Assembly: GCA_013331575.1 (NCBI GenBank)
Contig: DUGD01000031.1
Coordinates: 258 to 5,923, forward strand
Direction: 5' to 3'
Origin: Candidatus Woesearchaeota archaeon
Lineage (GTDB): Archaea; Nanobdellota; Nanobdellia; Woesearchaeales; UBA525
Length of the DNA: 5,666 nt
Shown: positions 1 through 5,129 of the stretch, one piece after another
How positions within the stretch are numbered: the stretch's first letter is position 1
Layout of the letters: each line of letters opens with the position of its first letter
The notes under the pieces: model-generated
What the model saw: the letters and a program-made list of their open reading frames with translations, nothing else
Databases searched by the model: none
What the model was told of the DNA's origin: nothing
Made by a program: the position numbers and the translations under genes

Positions 1-28
1 GCATTTGACCGGGCTTTGCTACCCCCGC
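1..28 (-). tRNA. tRNA-Leu, 5' part only (cut by window edge)
   Basis: Read on the minus strand from base 28, the sequence starts with a 7-base acceptor arm GCGGGGG, then TA, then a D-arm whose stem GCA pairs with TGC around a 13-base loop containing CCCGGTCAAA. The GCGGGGG start and the long D-loop with GGTCAAA are typical of archaeal tRNA-Leu, a class II tRNA. tRNA-Ser, the other class II tRNA, usually has a different D-loop. The anticodon, variable arm and 3' end lie outside the window, so the isoacceptor cannot be named. A TATA-like box at 51-58 is centred 26.5 bases before base 28, so transcription may begin at or very near the mature 5' end. Confidence 0.8.
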
Positions 29-50
29 GCAAGACGCAGACACTGCGCGC

Positions 51-58
51 ATTTTAAA
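51..58 (-). promoter_or_regulatory. TATA-like box for tRNA-Leu
   Basis: TTTAAAAT on the minus strand is centred 26.5 bases upstream of the first tRNA-Leu base (28), the spacing expected for an archaeal TATA box. The core TTTTAAA is nearly symmetric. Read on the plus strand the same box would place a start near base 81, the first base of the 9-base stem of the structured region described separately. No convincing BRE element is visible on either side. Confidence 0.55.
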
Positions 59-80
59 GATGGCGGTCGTGCCGCGCGCC

Positions 81-257
81 AGACGCGATACAACGACAAA
101 CAGATTGCCGACCGGAATTACTGCGCCGCATCGTACGGGCTTTGCCGCGGCGGATTCACTCTCGATCGCGTCTCGCCATTCGCAGGGCGGGGGCCCGTAC
201 CCCGCGCTCATGGCTCGGAATTACGCCAAGACGGCAACCTTTCGACAACCCTCTTTT
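81..257 (+). ncRNA. candidate unidentified structured RNA between two tRNA genes
   Basis: No protein-like reading frame is credible here, but inverted repeats are dense. AGACGCGAT (81-89) pairs perfectly with ATCGCGTCT (165-173). Inside that, CGCCGC (124-129) pairs with GCGGCG (147-152). Next to it, GCCAT (175-179) pairs with ATGGC (210-214), enclosing GCGGGG (187-192) with CCCCGC (200-205). TTGCCG (105-110) can pair with CGGCAA (232-237), and GTACGGGC (133-140) with GCCCGTAC (193-200). Either pairing crosses the 9-base stem, so they suggest alternative folds or a pseudoknot. A plus-strand start near 81 would fit the box at 51-58, and the T-rich stretch CTCTTTT (251-257) could end it. A minus-strand transcript from the box at 287-294, starting near 264, is also possible. 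I do not recognise RNase P, SRP or 5S RNA signatures. Strand and ends are inference. Confidence 0.3.
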
Positions 258-286
258 GCTATACGTATCATCTCCGTACCACAGCG

Positions 287-294
287 TTTAAAAC
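287..294. promoter_or_regulatory. TATA-like box, direction unclear
   Basis: TTTAAAAC lies in an AT-rich stretch before tRNA-Val and closely resembles the boxes at 51-58 and 5100-5107. On the plus strand it predicts a start near 317, which would give tRNA-Val a 58-base leader. On the minus strand it predicts a start near 264, running into the structured region. The sequence alone does not decide between these. Confidence 0.35.
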
Positions 295-345
295 TAGGCG
301 ATGTAACTCCAATATCAAACAATAAGCGATAATAATCACTTAACC

Positions 346-353
346 AATTTTAT
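346..353 (+). promoter_or_regulatory. weak TATA-like box for tRNA-Val
   Basis: AATTTTAT is centred about 26 bases before base 376, close to the mature tRNA 5' end at 375. It is a weaker match than the other boxes in the window. The box at 287-294 is the alternative. Confidence 0.3.
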
Positions 354-374
354 CGCGAACATGCATATCCAATC

Positions 375-446
375 GGACCCGTAGCTTAGCGGTATAGCGT
401 CGCCTTTACACGGCGAAGGTCGTCGGTTCAAATCCGGCCGGGTCCA
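375..446 (+). tRNA. tRNA-Val, anticodon UAC
   Basis: A complete 72-base cloverleaf. The acceptor arms GGACCCG (375-381) and CGGGTCC (439-445) pair fully, with discriminator A446. The anticodon stem TCGCC/GGCGA encloses the loop TTTACAC, putting TAC at 407-409, which reads Val GUA codons. The T-arm GTCGG/CCGGC has one T-G pair and the loop TTCAAAT. There is no intron, and CCA is not encoded: A446 is followed by TAT. The start codon of the next gene begins at 448, one base after the discriminator, so tRNA and mRNA are very likely made as one transcript and separated by tRNA 3'-end processing. Confidence 0.97.
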
Positions 447-447
447 T

Positions 448-1362
448 ATGTCAGAGACGCTCGATGGAAAACTCGTCATAGGCATCACAACCCGTTCGCT
501 CTTCGATCTCGAGGAGAGCAACAGCATCTTCGAGAAACAAGGACGCGAGGCGTACGTAGCACACCAGCGCGAACGGGAGAACGAGGCGCCGCCGCCAGGA
601 GCGGCATTTCCGCTCGTGAAACGATTGCTCGCATTGCGATCGCCAAAGACCGAGCAACCGCTCGTTGACATCGTCCTTTTCACGCGCAGCGACCCTGAGA
701 TCGGCGTGCGTATCTTCAATGCGACCAAGCAGTACGGTCTTGACATCAAACGCGGAGTCTTCACGAGCGGCCAAGACCCCTACAAGTACCTCCCGGCATT
801 CAATGTAGCGTTGTTCCTCTCTGCCAACGAGGAGAGTGTCAGGGGAGCGCTACAGGCGGGCATCGCTGCAGCGACCATCATGCCGGCGATGCATCAGCAG
901 TATGATGATACCGATCCGCAGTTGCGTATAGCGTTCGACGGCGATGCGGTCTTGTTCTCCGACGAGGCGGAGCGGGTCTATCAGCAAGAGGGTCTTGCCG
1001 GGTTCACCGCGCACGAAGTCGCGAACGCGGATACTCCGCTGGCTCCGGGACCGTTCAAGCCATTCCTCGAAGGGCTTTCGCGCATACAGGCGGAGTATTC
1101 GAACTATGCGCCTATCCGCACCGCGCTCATAACCGCTCGTGGAGCGTTAGCCCACAAGCGCGCTATAACGACGTTACGATCGTGGAATGTCACGATAGAC
1201 GAGGCATTCTTCCTTAGTGGTCTCGATAAACGCAAAGTCATCGAAGCCTATATGCCACATGTCTATTTCGATGATCAACGCCGTTACTGCGATGGTGCGG
1301 CGGATATCGTGACAACCGGCCACGTTCCAAGTGGTGTTATCAACGAACGCAACGGACAATGA
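448..1362 (+). CDS. cytosolic 5'-nucleotidase I (NT5C1-like, HAD fold)
   Basis: The 304-residue protein resembles the cytosolic 5'-nucleotidase I family (Pfam 5'-nucleotidase, PF06189) along its whole length. Vertebrate members hydrolyse AMP and other nucleoside monophosphates to nucleoside and phosphate; the substrate of this protein is not shown by sequence. Visible landmarks are LVIGITTRSLFDLEESN at 9-25, the block AFPLVKRLLAL at 53-63, LFLSANEE at 122-129, and a HAD nucleophile loop AFDGDAVLFSDEAERV at 162-176 with D164 and D166. Further on are ITARGA (228-233, T229 as motif II), SGLDKRK (257-263, basic residue of motif III) and YFDDQ (273-277, acidic motif IV). No signal peptide or membrane segment is seen, so it is cytosolic. 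The ATG at 448 is supported by where family similarity begins. No Shine-Dalgarno sequence is possible except inside the tRNA. The gene converges with ugd. This family is familiar from bacteria and animals, so transfer into an archaeon is a plausible inference. Confidence 0.92.
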   Translation: MSETLDGKLVIGITTRSLFDLEESNSIFEKQGREAYVAHQRERENEAPPPGAAFPLVKRLLALRSPKTEQPLVDIVLFTRSDPEIGVRIFNATKQYGLDIKRGVFTSGQDPYKYLPAFNVALFLSANEESVRGALQAGIAAATIMPAMHQQYDDTDPQLRIAFDGDAVLFSDEAERVYQQEGLAGFTAHEVANADTPLAPGPFKPFLEGLSRIQAEYSNYAPIRTALITARGALAHKRAITTLRSWNVTIDEAFFLSGLDKRKVIEAYMPHVYFDDQRRYCDGAADIVTTGHVPSGVINERNGQ

Positions 1363-1412
1363 ACGCCGCTCGCAAACAACCGTTCTAAACAATCGCGTGT
1401 AGCATCGGAGTC

Positions 1413-1437
1413 ATGCCCGAATGGAGACTGTGGGCAT
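1413..1437. terminator. hairpin between convergent genes, possible terminator
   Basis: ATGCCC (1413-1418) pairs with GGGCAT (1432-1437), with a further G-T pair possible, around a loop of about 12 bases. It lies in the 74-base gap between the nucleotidase and ugd stop codons and touches the ugd stop. No T-rich tract, the usual archaeal termination signal, follows on either strand, so a termination role is weak inference. Confidence 0.25.
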
Positions 1438-2789
1438 CAGCGAGGGTATGCGAATCCTCGTCCCATGGCGTAATGGACGATACCGTGCTGCAAGACGTCT
1501 TCACGTTTGAGGATCGCCCTACCATCGAAGATGACGGGTTGCTTGAGACGTTCCTTCAACTCAGGATAATCGGGGTTTTTGTAGATCGGCCATTCTGTGA
1601 GGACCACAAGACCATCAGCATCAGTCACGGCATCGTACTTATCGGTGCAGTATTGTATCCTATCGGTTATACCGAGCGCAGTGAACTCTTGTCTCGCACG
1701 ATCAATAGCGGCCGGATCGTGCGCCCTGATACGCGCGCCGCGTTTGATGAGATCATGCAGTATCGTTATGCTCGCAGCCTCGCGCATATCGTCAGTATTG
1801 GCTTTGAACGCCAGCCCCCACACGCCAAGCGTCCTGCCTTGTAGACCGGGCGCATCCGAGAAGATATCATAGTAGGGCGCAATGACGCTTTCAGCGAAGT
1901 AATGCTTGTGCTGGGTGTTGCTAGAATCGACGTTGCTTAGGACCTCTAGCGCCAATCCCTTCCTGGTTGCGAGCGCGGATAGATCGCGGTTGTCCTTGCC
2001 GAAACAGCTCCCCCCCACACCAGGTCCTGCGTGCAGGAACTCGTAGCCTATACGATGGTCAGCACCCACTGCAAGGCGGACTTTCTTCCAGTCCGCGCCG
2101 GTCGCATCGCACACCCGTGCCACCTCATTCACGGCACTGATGCGATTGTACAGAAGATTGTTCGATGTTATCTTCACCATGATCGCCGATGCGGGATCCA
2201 TCATGAAGATGCGCTCGTCTTTGACTACGAAATCGGTGTAGAGAGAGCGCACGGTCTGGAGCGCTTGTTCAGTATCGGCGCCGATAACGACACGATCAGG
2301 TCTTTCGAAATCACGCACGGCAGTGCCTTGCGCCAAGAATTCGGGACAGCTCACCACGCTGATGTTGGAATGCTCCGCAAGCAGATCACGGACCTCTTTG
2401 AAGATGTCGGTGTTGATTGTGCTACGGATGACGACATAGCGCGGATCGGTCAATCCTCTGCACGCATCGCCGATGGCTTTGGCAGCACCCAGGACATACC
2501 TGCTATTGAACGCACCATCTGGGTCACTTGGAGTGCCTACTGCTATGATACTCACCTCGGAGTCACGCACTGCGGAGGTGATATCGGTCGTAAAATGGAG
2601 AGTCTTTTCTCGTAACCCGGCGGTGATCCGGTCTTCTAAGTCAGGTTCGAAAATGGGAGATATCCCCTTGCTTAGCATCGCTATCTTCGCCGCATCGATG
2701 TCGACACAAGTGACTTTATGCCCTACGTTGGCCCAGCATGCGCCTGCGACAATACCTACATACCCTGTTCCGATAACCGCTATTTTCAT
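1437..2789 (-). CDS. ugd: UDP-glucose 6-dehydrogenase
   Basis: This 450-residue enzyme would oxidise UDP-glucose to UDP-glucuronate with two NAD+, supplying sugar for polysaccharides or glycosylation. The N-terminal Rossmann motif is GTGYVG (7-12), followed by VGTPSD (84-89) and CPEFLAQG (148-155). The substrate-domain K206 and N210 lie in MVKITSNN, and GPGVGGSCFGKD (255-266) carries catalytic Cys262. The C-terminal NAD/UDP domain has GLAFKANTDDMREAAS (325-340) and FDGRAI (421-426). Length is normal for the family. FGKD replaces the usual FPKD after the catalytic Cys, and RSTINTD (122-128) replaces the more common STVPxGT. The start at 2789 is preferred over an in-frame ATG at 2852 because the family begins MKIAVIGTGYVG and an AGGGGT sequence precedes it. 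The CPEFL and DFERPDRVVIG pattern favours UDP-glucose over N-acetylhexosamine dehydrogenases, but substrate is inferred. Confidence 0.95.
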   Translation of the reverse strand: MKIAVIGTGYVGIVAGACWANVGHKVTCVDIDAAKIAMLSKGISPIFEPDLEDRITAGLREKTLHFTTDITSAVRDSEVSIIAVGTPSDPDGAFNSRYVLGAAKAIGDACRGLTDPRYVVIRSTINTDIFKEVRDLLAEHSNISVVSCPEFLAQGTAVRDFERPDRVVIGADTEQALQTVRSLYTDFVVKDERIFMMDPASAIMVKITSNNLLYNRISAVNEVARVCDATGADWKKVRLAVGADHRIGYEFLHAGPGVGGSCFGKDNRDLSALATRKGLALEVLSNVDSSNTQHKHYFAESVIAPYYDIFSDAPGLQGRTLGVWGLAFKANTDDMREAASITILHDLIKRGARIRAHDPAAIDRARQEFTALGITDRIQYCTDKYDAVTDADGLVVLTEWPIYKNPDYPELKERLKQPVIFDGRAILKREDVLQHGIVHYAMGRGFAYPR

Positions 2790-2794
2790 GAGAT

Positions 2795-2800
2795 ACCCCT
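2795..2800 (-). promoter_or_regulatory. ribosome binding site that sets the ugd start
   Basis: AGGGGT on the minus strand lies five bases before the ATG at 2789 and resembles an imperfect archaeal Shine-Dalgarno sequence. It supports 2789 rather than 2852 as the start. It also makes ugd the one leadered gene here, in contrast to the helicase and the membrane protein. Confidence 0.55.
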
Positions 2801-2847
2801 GATGCGTAGTGTTACTGTTCTCACTTTTGCGTTTCGCAGTAGCGATC

Positions 2848-2855
2848 CGCATAAA
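2848..2855 (-). promoter_or_regulatory. possible TATA box for ugd
   Basis: TTTATGCG on the minus strand would place a start near base 2825, giving a 36-base leader that contains the ribosome binding site. Another candidate on the same strand is TTTAGTGT (2884 down to 2877), which would give a leader of about 65 bases. Neither is as strong as the helicase box. Confidence 0.3.
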
Positions 2856-2862
2856 GAGTTTA

Positions 2863-2883
2863 TTAGTGTTTCCCTTACACTAA
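2863..2883. repeat. 7-base inverted repeat in divergent promoter region, possible operator
   Basis: TTAGTGT (2863-2869) and ACACTAA (2877-2883) form a perfect inverted repeat around TTCCCTT. It sits between the candidate ugd TATA box and the helicase TATA box. A further half-site, TAGTGTT, occurs at 2807-2813 in the probable ugd leader. The arrangement suits a dimeric regulator acting on one or both genes, but no regulator is identified. Confidence 0.35.
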
Positions 2884-2907
2884 ATAGGCATCTTGATCAT
2901 ACGACCG

Positions 2908-2915
2908 TTTATATA
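2908..2915 (+). promoter_or_regulatory. TATA box for the helicase gene (leaderless start)
   Basis: TTTATATA is the best TATA match in the window. Its centre lies 26.5 bases before A2938 of the ATG, so transcription should begin at or next to the start codon. The bases before the ATG (TTCAAACAC) contain no Shine-Dalgarno sequence, in keeping with a leaderless mRNA. Confidence 0.75.
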
Positions 2916-2937
2916 GAGTGATTCGTTCTTCAAACAC

Positions 2938-5001
2938 ATGGAGTTCCACGGATTAACGCTCGACCGCTTCCAGACCGAAGCGATAGCCCACCTAGACAGC
3001 GGCTCGTCAGTCGTCGTCTCGGCGGCGACAGGGACGGGCAAGACGCTTATCGCCGATTACATCATCGACAAATCATTCAAAGAGGGACGCAAAGTCTTCT
3101 ATACCGCCCCGATAAAGGCGCTCTCTAACCAAAAGTTCAGCCAGTTCAAACAGGTATACGGCGAGGAGAACGTCGGCATCCTCACAGGCGATGTGAGCAA
3201 TAACCCGAACGCGCCGCTCGTCATCATGACGACCGAAATATACCGCAACATGCTGCTCGCCAAGGATCCCATCACTGACGACCTGGCGGCGGTGGTGTTC
3301 GACGAGATACACTACCTTGGCGACGCGGAGCGCGGGACAGTGTGGGAGGAGTGCATCATCTTCAGCCCCGCGCACGTACGCTTCGTTTGCCTCTCAGCGA
3401 CCATCCCGAACGCGAAGCAGTTCGCCAACTGGATAGCATCCATCAAAGGACACCCGGTAGAGGTCGTCACGGAGAAAAAACGCGCCGTACCGCTCGAACA
3501 CCTCTTCTTCGACACCTGGTTCGGCGAATCGACCATAGAGGAGATACGCCACCGCAAGAAAGAGCACTCGTACCCGAAATACGATGATATGTTCGCAGGG
3601 CGGGGCGGGAGAGGAGGGCAACGAGGAGGCGGAGGACGTGGCGGTGCTGGGCAGCACAATCGCAGAGGAGGATACCACGCGAATCAACGATCCCAACAAC
3701 GCACTGCCCACGCGAACCCTAGCGCGGCGCACAAGGGGAAACGCGAGAAACTAAACCATATCGATCTCATCAAGAGATTACGGGACACGAACCGGCTCTC
3801 CTGCATCTATTTCTGCTTCTCGCGCGCGAACACGGAGAAACGATCCGTAGAACTCGCACGCAAGATGACCTTCCTGGACAAGGAGAAAGAGGAACGCGTC
3901 AGGACGCTTTGTGCCGCGAAACTCGGGAGCACAGATCCTGCCGTGGCACGGCTCGGAACGACGCACGACCTCATCATGTGCCTTGAGCACGGCATCGCAT
4001 TCCACCACGCAGGGCTTCTCCCCGTGCTCAAAGAGCTCGTGGAAGAGATTTTCGCGGCAGGACTCCTCTCTGTGCTCTACGCCACCCAGACATTCGCGGT
4101 CGGGATCAACCTACCTGCCAGGACCGTCTGCTTCGACACGCTCGAAAAGTACGATGGCACGGTCTTCCGGCACCTTTCGAGCACAGAATACTTCCAGCTT
4201 GCGGGCCGCGCAGGACGCCGCGGTCTCGATACTGTCGGCTATGCGATCAGCATGGTCGATGCCGAGTACGCGGATCTCGAGAAGATGCAACGCATCATCA
4301 CCGGAGAGACCGAGGCGCTCGAATCCCAGTACCAGCTCTCGTACAACACCATCCTCAACATGATCACCCATCACAACAAGGAGGAGCGACGCATCATCCT
4401 CCTATCGAGTTTCTACAGCTATCAACAGGCAGGAGAGCACCGGGAGCGCATCATCGGCGTCTATGAGAAAAAGATAGCGCGGCTCATCAGCCTCGGCTAC
4501 CTCCATGATGAGGATACGCTCGCGCCGCACGGCGAGTTCGCGCGCCATATCTACTCGAACGAGCTGCGTATCACAGAGCTCTTCCTCTCGGACGTCGCCA
4601 TGGAGTACACGCCGCTCCAGATAGTGATCCTCTGCGCCGCGCTCGAGTACGAGGATAGGCGGTTGGTGCAATTCAAGCACGGGGATACGCCAGAGACTGA
4701 TGCGCTCATCCTGCGCTGCAAGGAGTACCGTGACCTCCATCGTTGGTTACGGGAGTCCGCGGCGCGAAAACTCGAACCGATGCTCGCAGCATGGCTCGAT
4801 GGGGCGGGATTCGAGACGCTCACGCAGCTCACCACCATGCCAGAAGGGGACATCGTCAGGTTCATGCGCCGCATCATCGATGTCTTGCAGCAGATACTGC
4901 ACGCGATCATCTTGACGGAGCCCGAGAACACGGCGCTGCGCGACAAACTCCTCGGTTGCATCGCCGGCGTCGATAGAGGGATAGTACAGGTCAAACTCTG
5001 A
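2938..5001 (+). CDS. Ski2/Mtr4/HelY-type DExH RNA helicase with RGG-rich insert
   Basis: A 687-residue superfamily 2 helicase, probably ATP-driven 3'-5' RNA unwinding linked to RNA decay or processing. The first RecA domain has the Q-motif LDRFQTEAI (8-16), Walker A AATGTGKT (29-36), TAPIKALSNQKF (56-67), GILTGD (80-85), Walker B DEIH (122-125) and SAT (153-155). The second RecA domain has FCFSR (292-296), HHAGLLP (356-362), YATQTFAVGINLPART (381-396) and QLAGRAGRRG (420-429). A winged-helix-like part and a C-terminal DSHCT-like helical domain follow, with EFARHIYSNELRITELFL (533-550) and GDIVRFMRRIIDVLQQI (637-653). Only a short charged helix (about 498-520) occupies the place of the long Mtr4/Ski2 arch, so it is arch-less, as in bacterial HelY. 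Residues 221-245 between the RecA domains form an Arg-Gly box. The DSHCT end argues against Hel308, the usual archaeal Ski2-like DNA helicase. Its own TATA box makes it monocistronic or first in a unit. Confidence 0.93.
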   Translation: MEFHGLTLDRFQTEAIAHLDSGSSVVVSAATGTGKTLIADYIIDKSFKEGRKVFYTAPIKALSNQKFSQFKQVYGEENVGILTGDVSNNPNAPLVIMTTEIYRNMLLAKDPITDDLAAVVFDEIHYLGDAERGTVWEECIIFSPAHVRFVCLSATIPNAKQFANWIASIKGHPVEVVTEKKRAVPLEHLFFDTWFGESTIEEIRHRKKEHSYPKYDDMFAGRGGRGGQRGGGGRGGAGQHNRRGGYHANQRSQQRTAHANPSAAHKGKREKLNHIDLIKRLRDTNRLSCIYFCFSRANTEKRSVELARKMTFLDKEKEERVRTLCAAKLGSTDPAVARLGTTHDLIMCLEHGIAFHHAGLLPVLKELVEEIFAAGLLSVLYATQTFAVGINLPARTVCFDTLEKYDGTVFRHLSSTEYFQLAGRAGRRGLDTVGYAISMVDAEYADLEKMQRIITGETEALESQYQLSYNTILNMITHHNKEERRIILLSSFYSYQQAGEHRERIIGVYEKKIARLISLGYLHDEDTLAPHGEFARHIYSNELRITELFLSDVAMEYTPLQIVILCAALEYEDRRLVQFKHGDTPETDALILRCKEYRDLHRWLRESAARKLEPMLAAWLDGAGFETLTQLTTMPEGDIVRFMRRIIDVLQQILHAIILTEPENTALRDKLLGCIAGVDRGIVQVKL
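3598..3618 (+). other. G-quadruplex-capable G-runs inside the helicase RGG codons
   Basis: Four runs of at least three G occur at 3598-3600, 3602-3605, 3607-3609 and 3616-3618, with loops of 1, 1 and 6 bases. This meets the simple intramolecular G-quadruplex pattern on the coding strand, so the mRNA could form it too. It encodes the start of the RGG box, so biased Gly/Arg codons may be the only cause. Confidence 0.45.
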
Positions 5002-5099
5002 ACCACGGACAAAGATGGCCCAAACAGCCAATCCGCACAAGAATATGCGTCAATGTTCGCCGATAGCAGGAAATATCTCCTTTCGAGTAGTTCCTAAAC
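5002..5099. other. intergenic gap with no gene seen
   Basis: Between the helicase stop and the next promoter I find no reading frame, tRNA or strong hairpin. A weak pyrimidine stretch CTCCTTTC near 5078-5085 might contribute to termination of the helicase transcript. The downstream gene has its own TATA box, so the two are probably separate units. Confidence 0.4.
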
Positions 5100-5107
5100 T
5101 TTAAAAG
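5100..5107 (+). promoter_or_regulatory. TATA box for the small membrane protein (leaderless GTG)
   Basis: TTTAAAAG is centred 26.5 bases before G5130 of the GTG start codon, exactly the geometry seen for the helicase. It supports both a leaderless transcript and the choice of GTG as start. No Shine-Dalgarno sequence precedes the GTG. Confidence 0.65.
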
Positions 5108-5117
5108 GCGTCACGCC
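5107..5117. promoter_or_regulatory. palindrome between TATA box and start, possible operator
   Basis: GGCGT, a central C, then ACGCC form a perfect 11-base palindrome just downstream of the TATA box and 13 to 23 bases before the GTG. Archaeal repressors often bind here to block polymerase. As RNA it would be only a very small hairpin, and it probably lies outside the transcript. Confidence 0.3.
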
Positions 5118-5129
5118 ATCGTTTCCGTC

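Noticed and set aside
112..123. An 11-base match, CGGAATTACTG, to a conserved stretch of bacterial 16S rRNA
   Set aside because: The flanking bases diverge at once, and the surrounding rRNA landmarks are missing or in the wrong order, so chance is the better explanation.
193..227. Loose resemblance to the conserved 5S rRNA loop region (CCCGTACCC followed by CGGAATTACGCC)
   Set aside because: The invariant central bases do not line up, and no closing helix I of about the right length is present.
5..332. Two overlapping plus-strand open frames before tRNA-Val
   Set aside because: They overlap in different frames, resemble no family, and cover GC-rich inverted repeats. The first lies partly over the tRNA-Leu gene. 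Their composition looks like chance open frames.
425..446. The tRNA-Val 3' half as an integration (att) site for a mobile element carrying the nucleotidase
   Set aside because: No second copy of the tRNA 3' end is seen in the window, and there is no integrase gene, so the context does not support a bounded element.
2031..2615. A 194-residue plus-strand open frame opposite ugd, with a similar one at 1413-1844
   Set aside because: Both are antisense to a gene with intact family motifs throughout. They have no recognisable domain and are explained by the codon bias of ugd.
2790..2852. An upstream ATG at 2852 as an alternative ugd start
   Set aside because: The extra 21 residues lie before the conserved MKIAVIGTGYVG start, are polar and non-family, and would cover the ribosome binding site and the candidate promoter.
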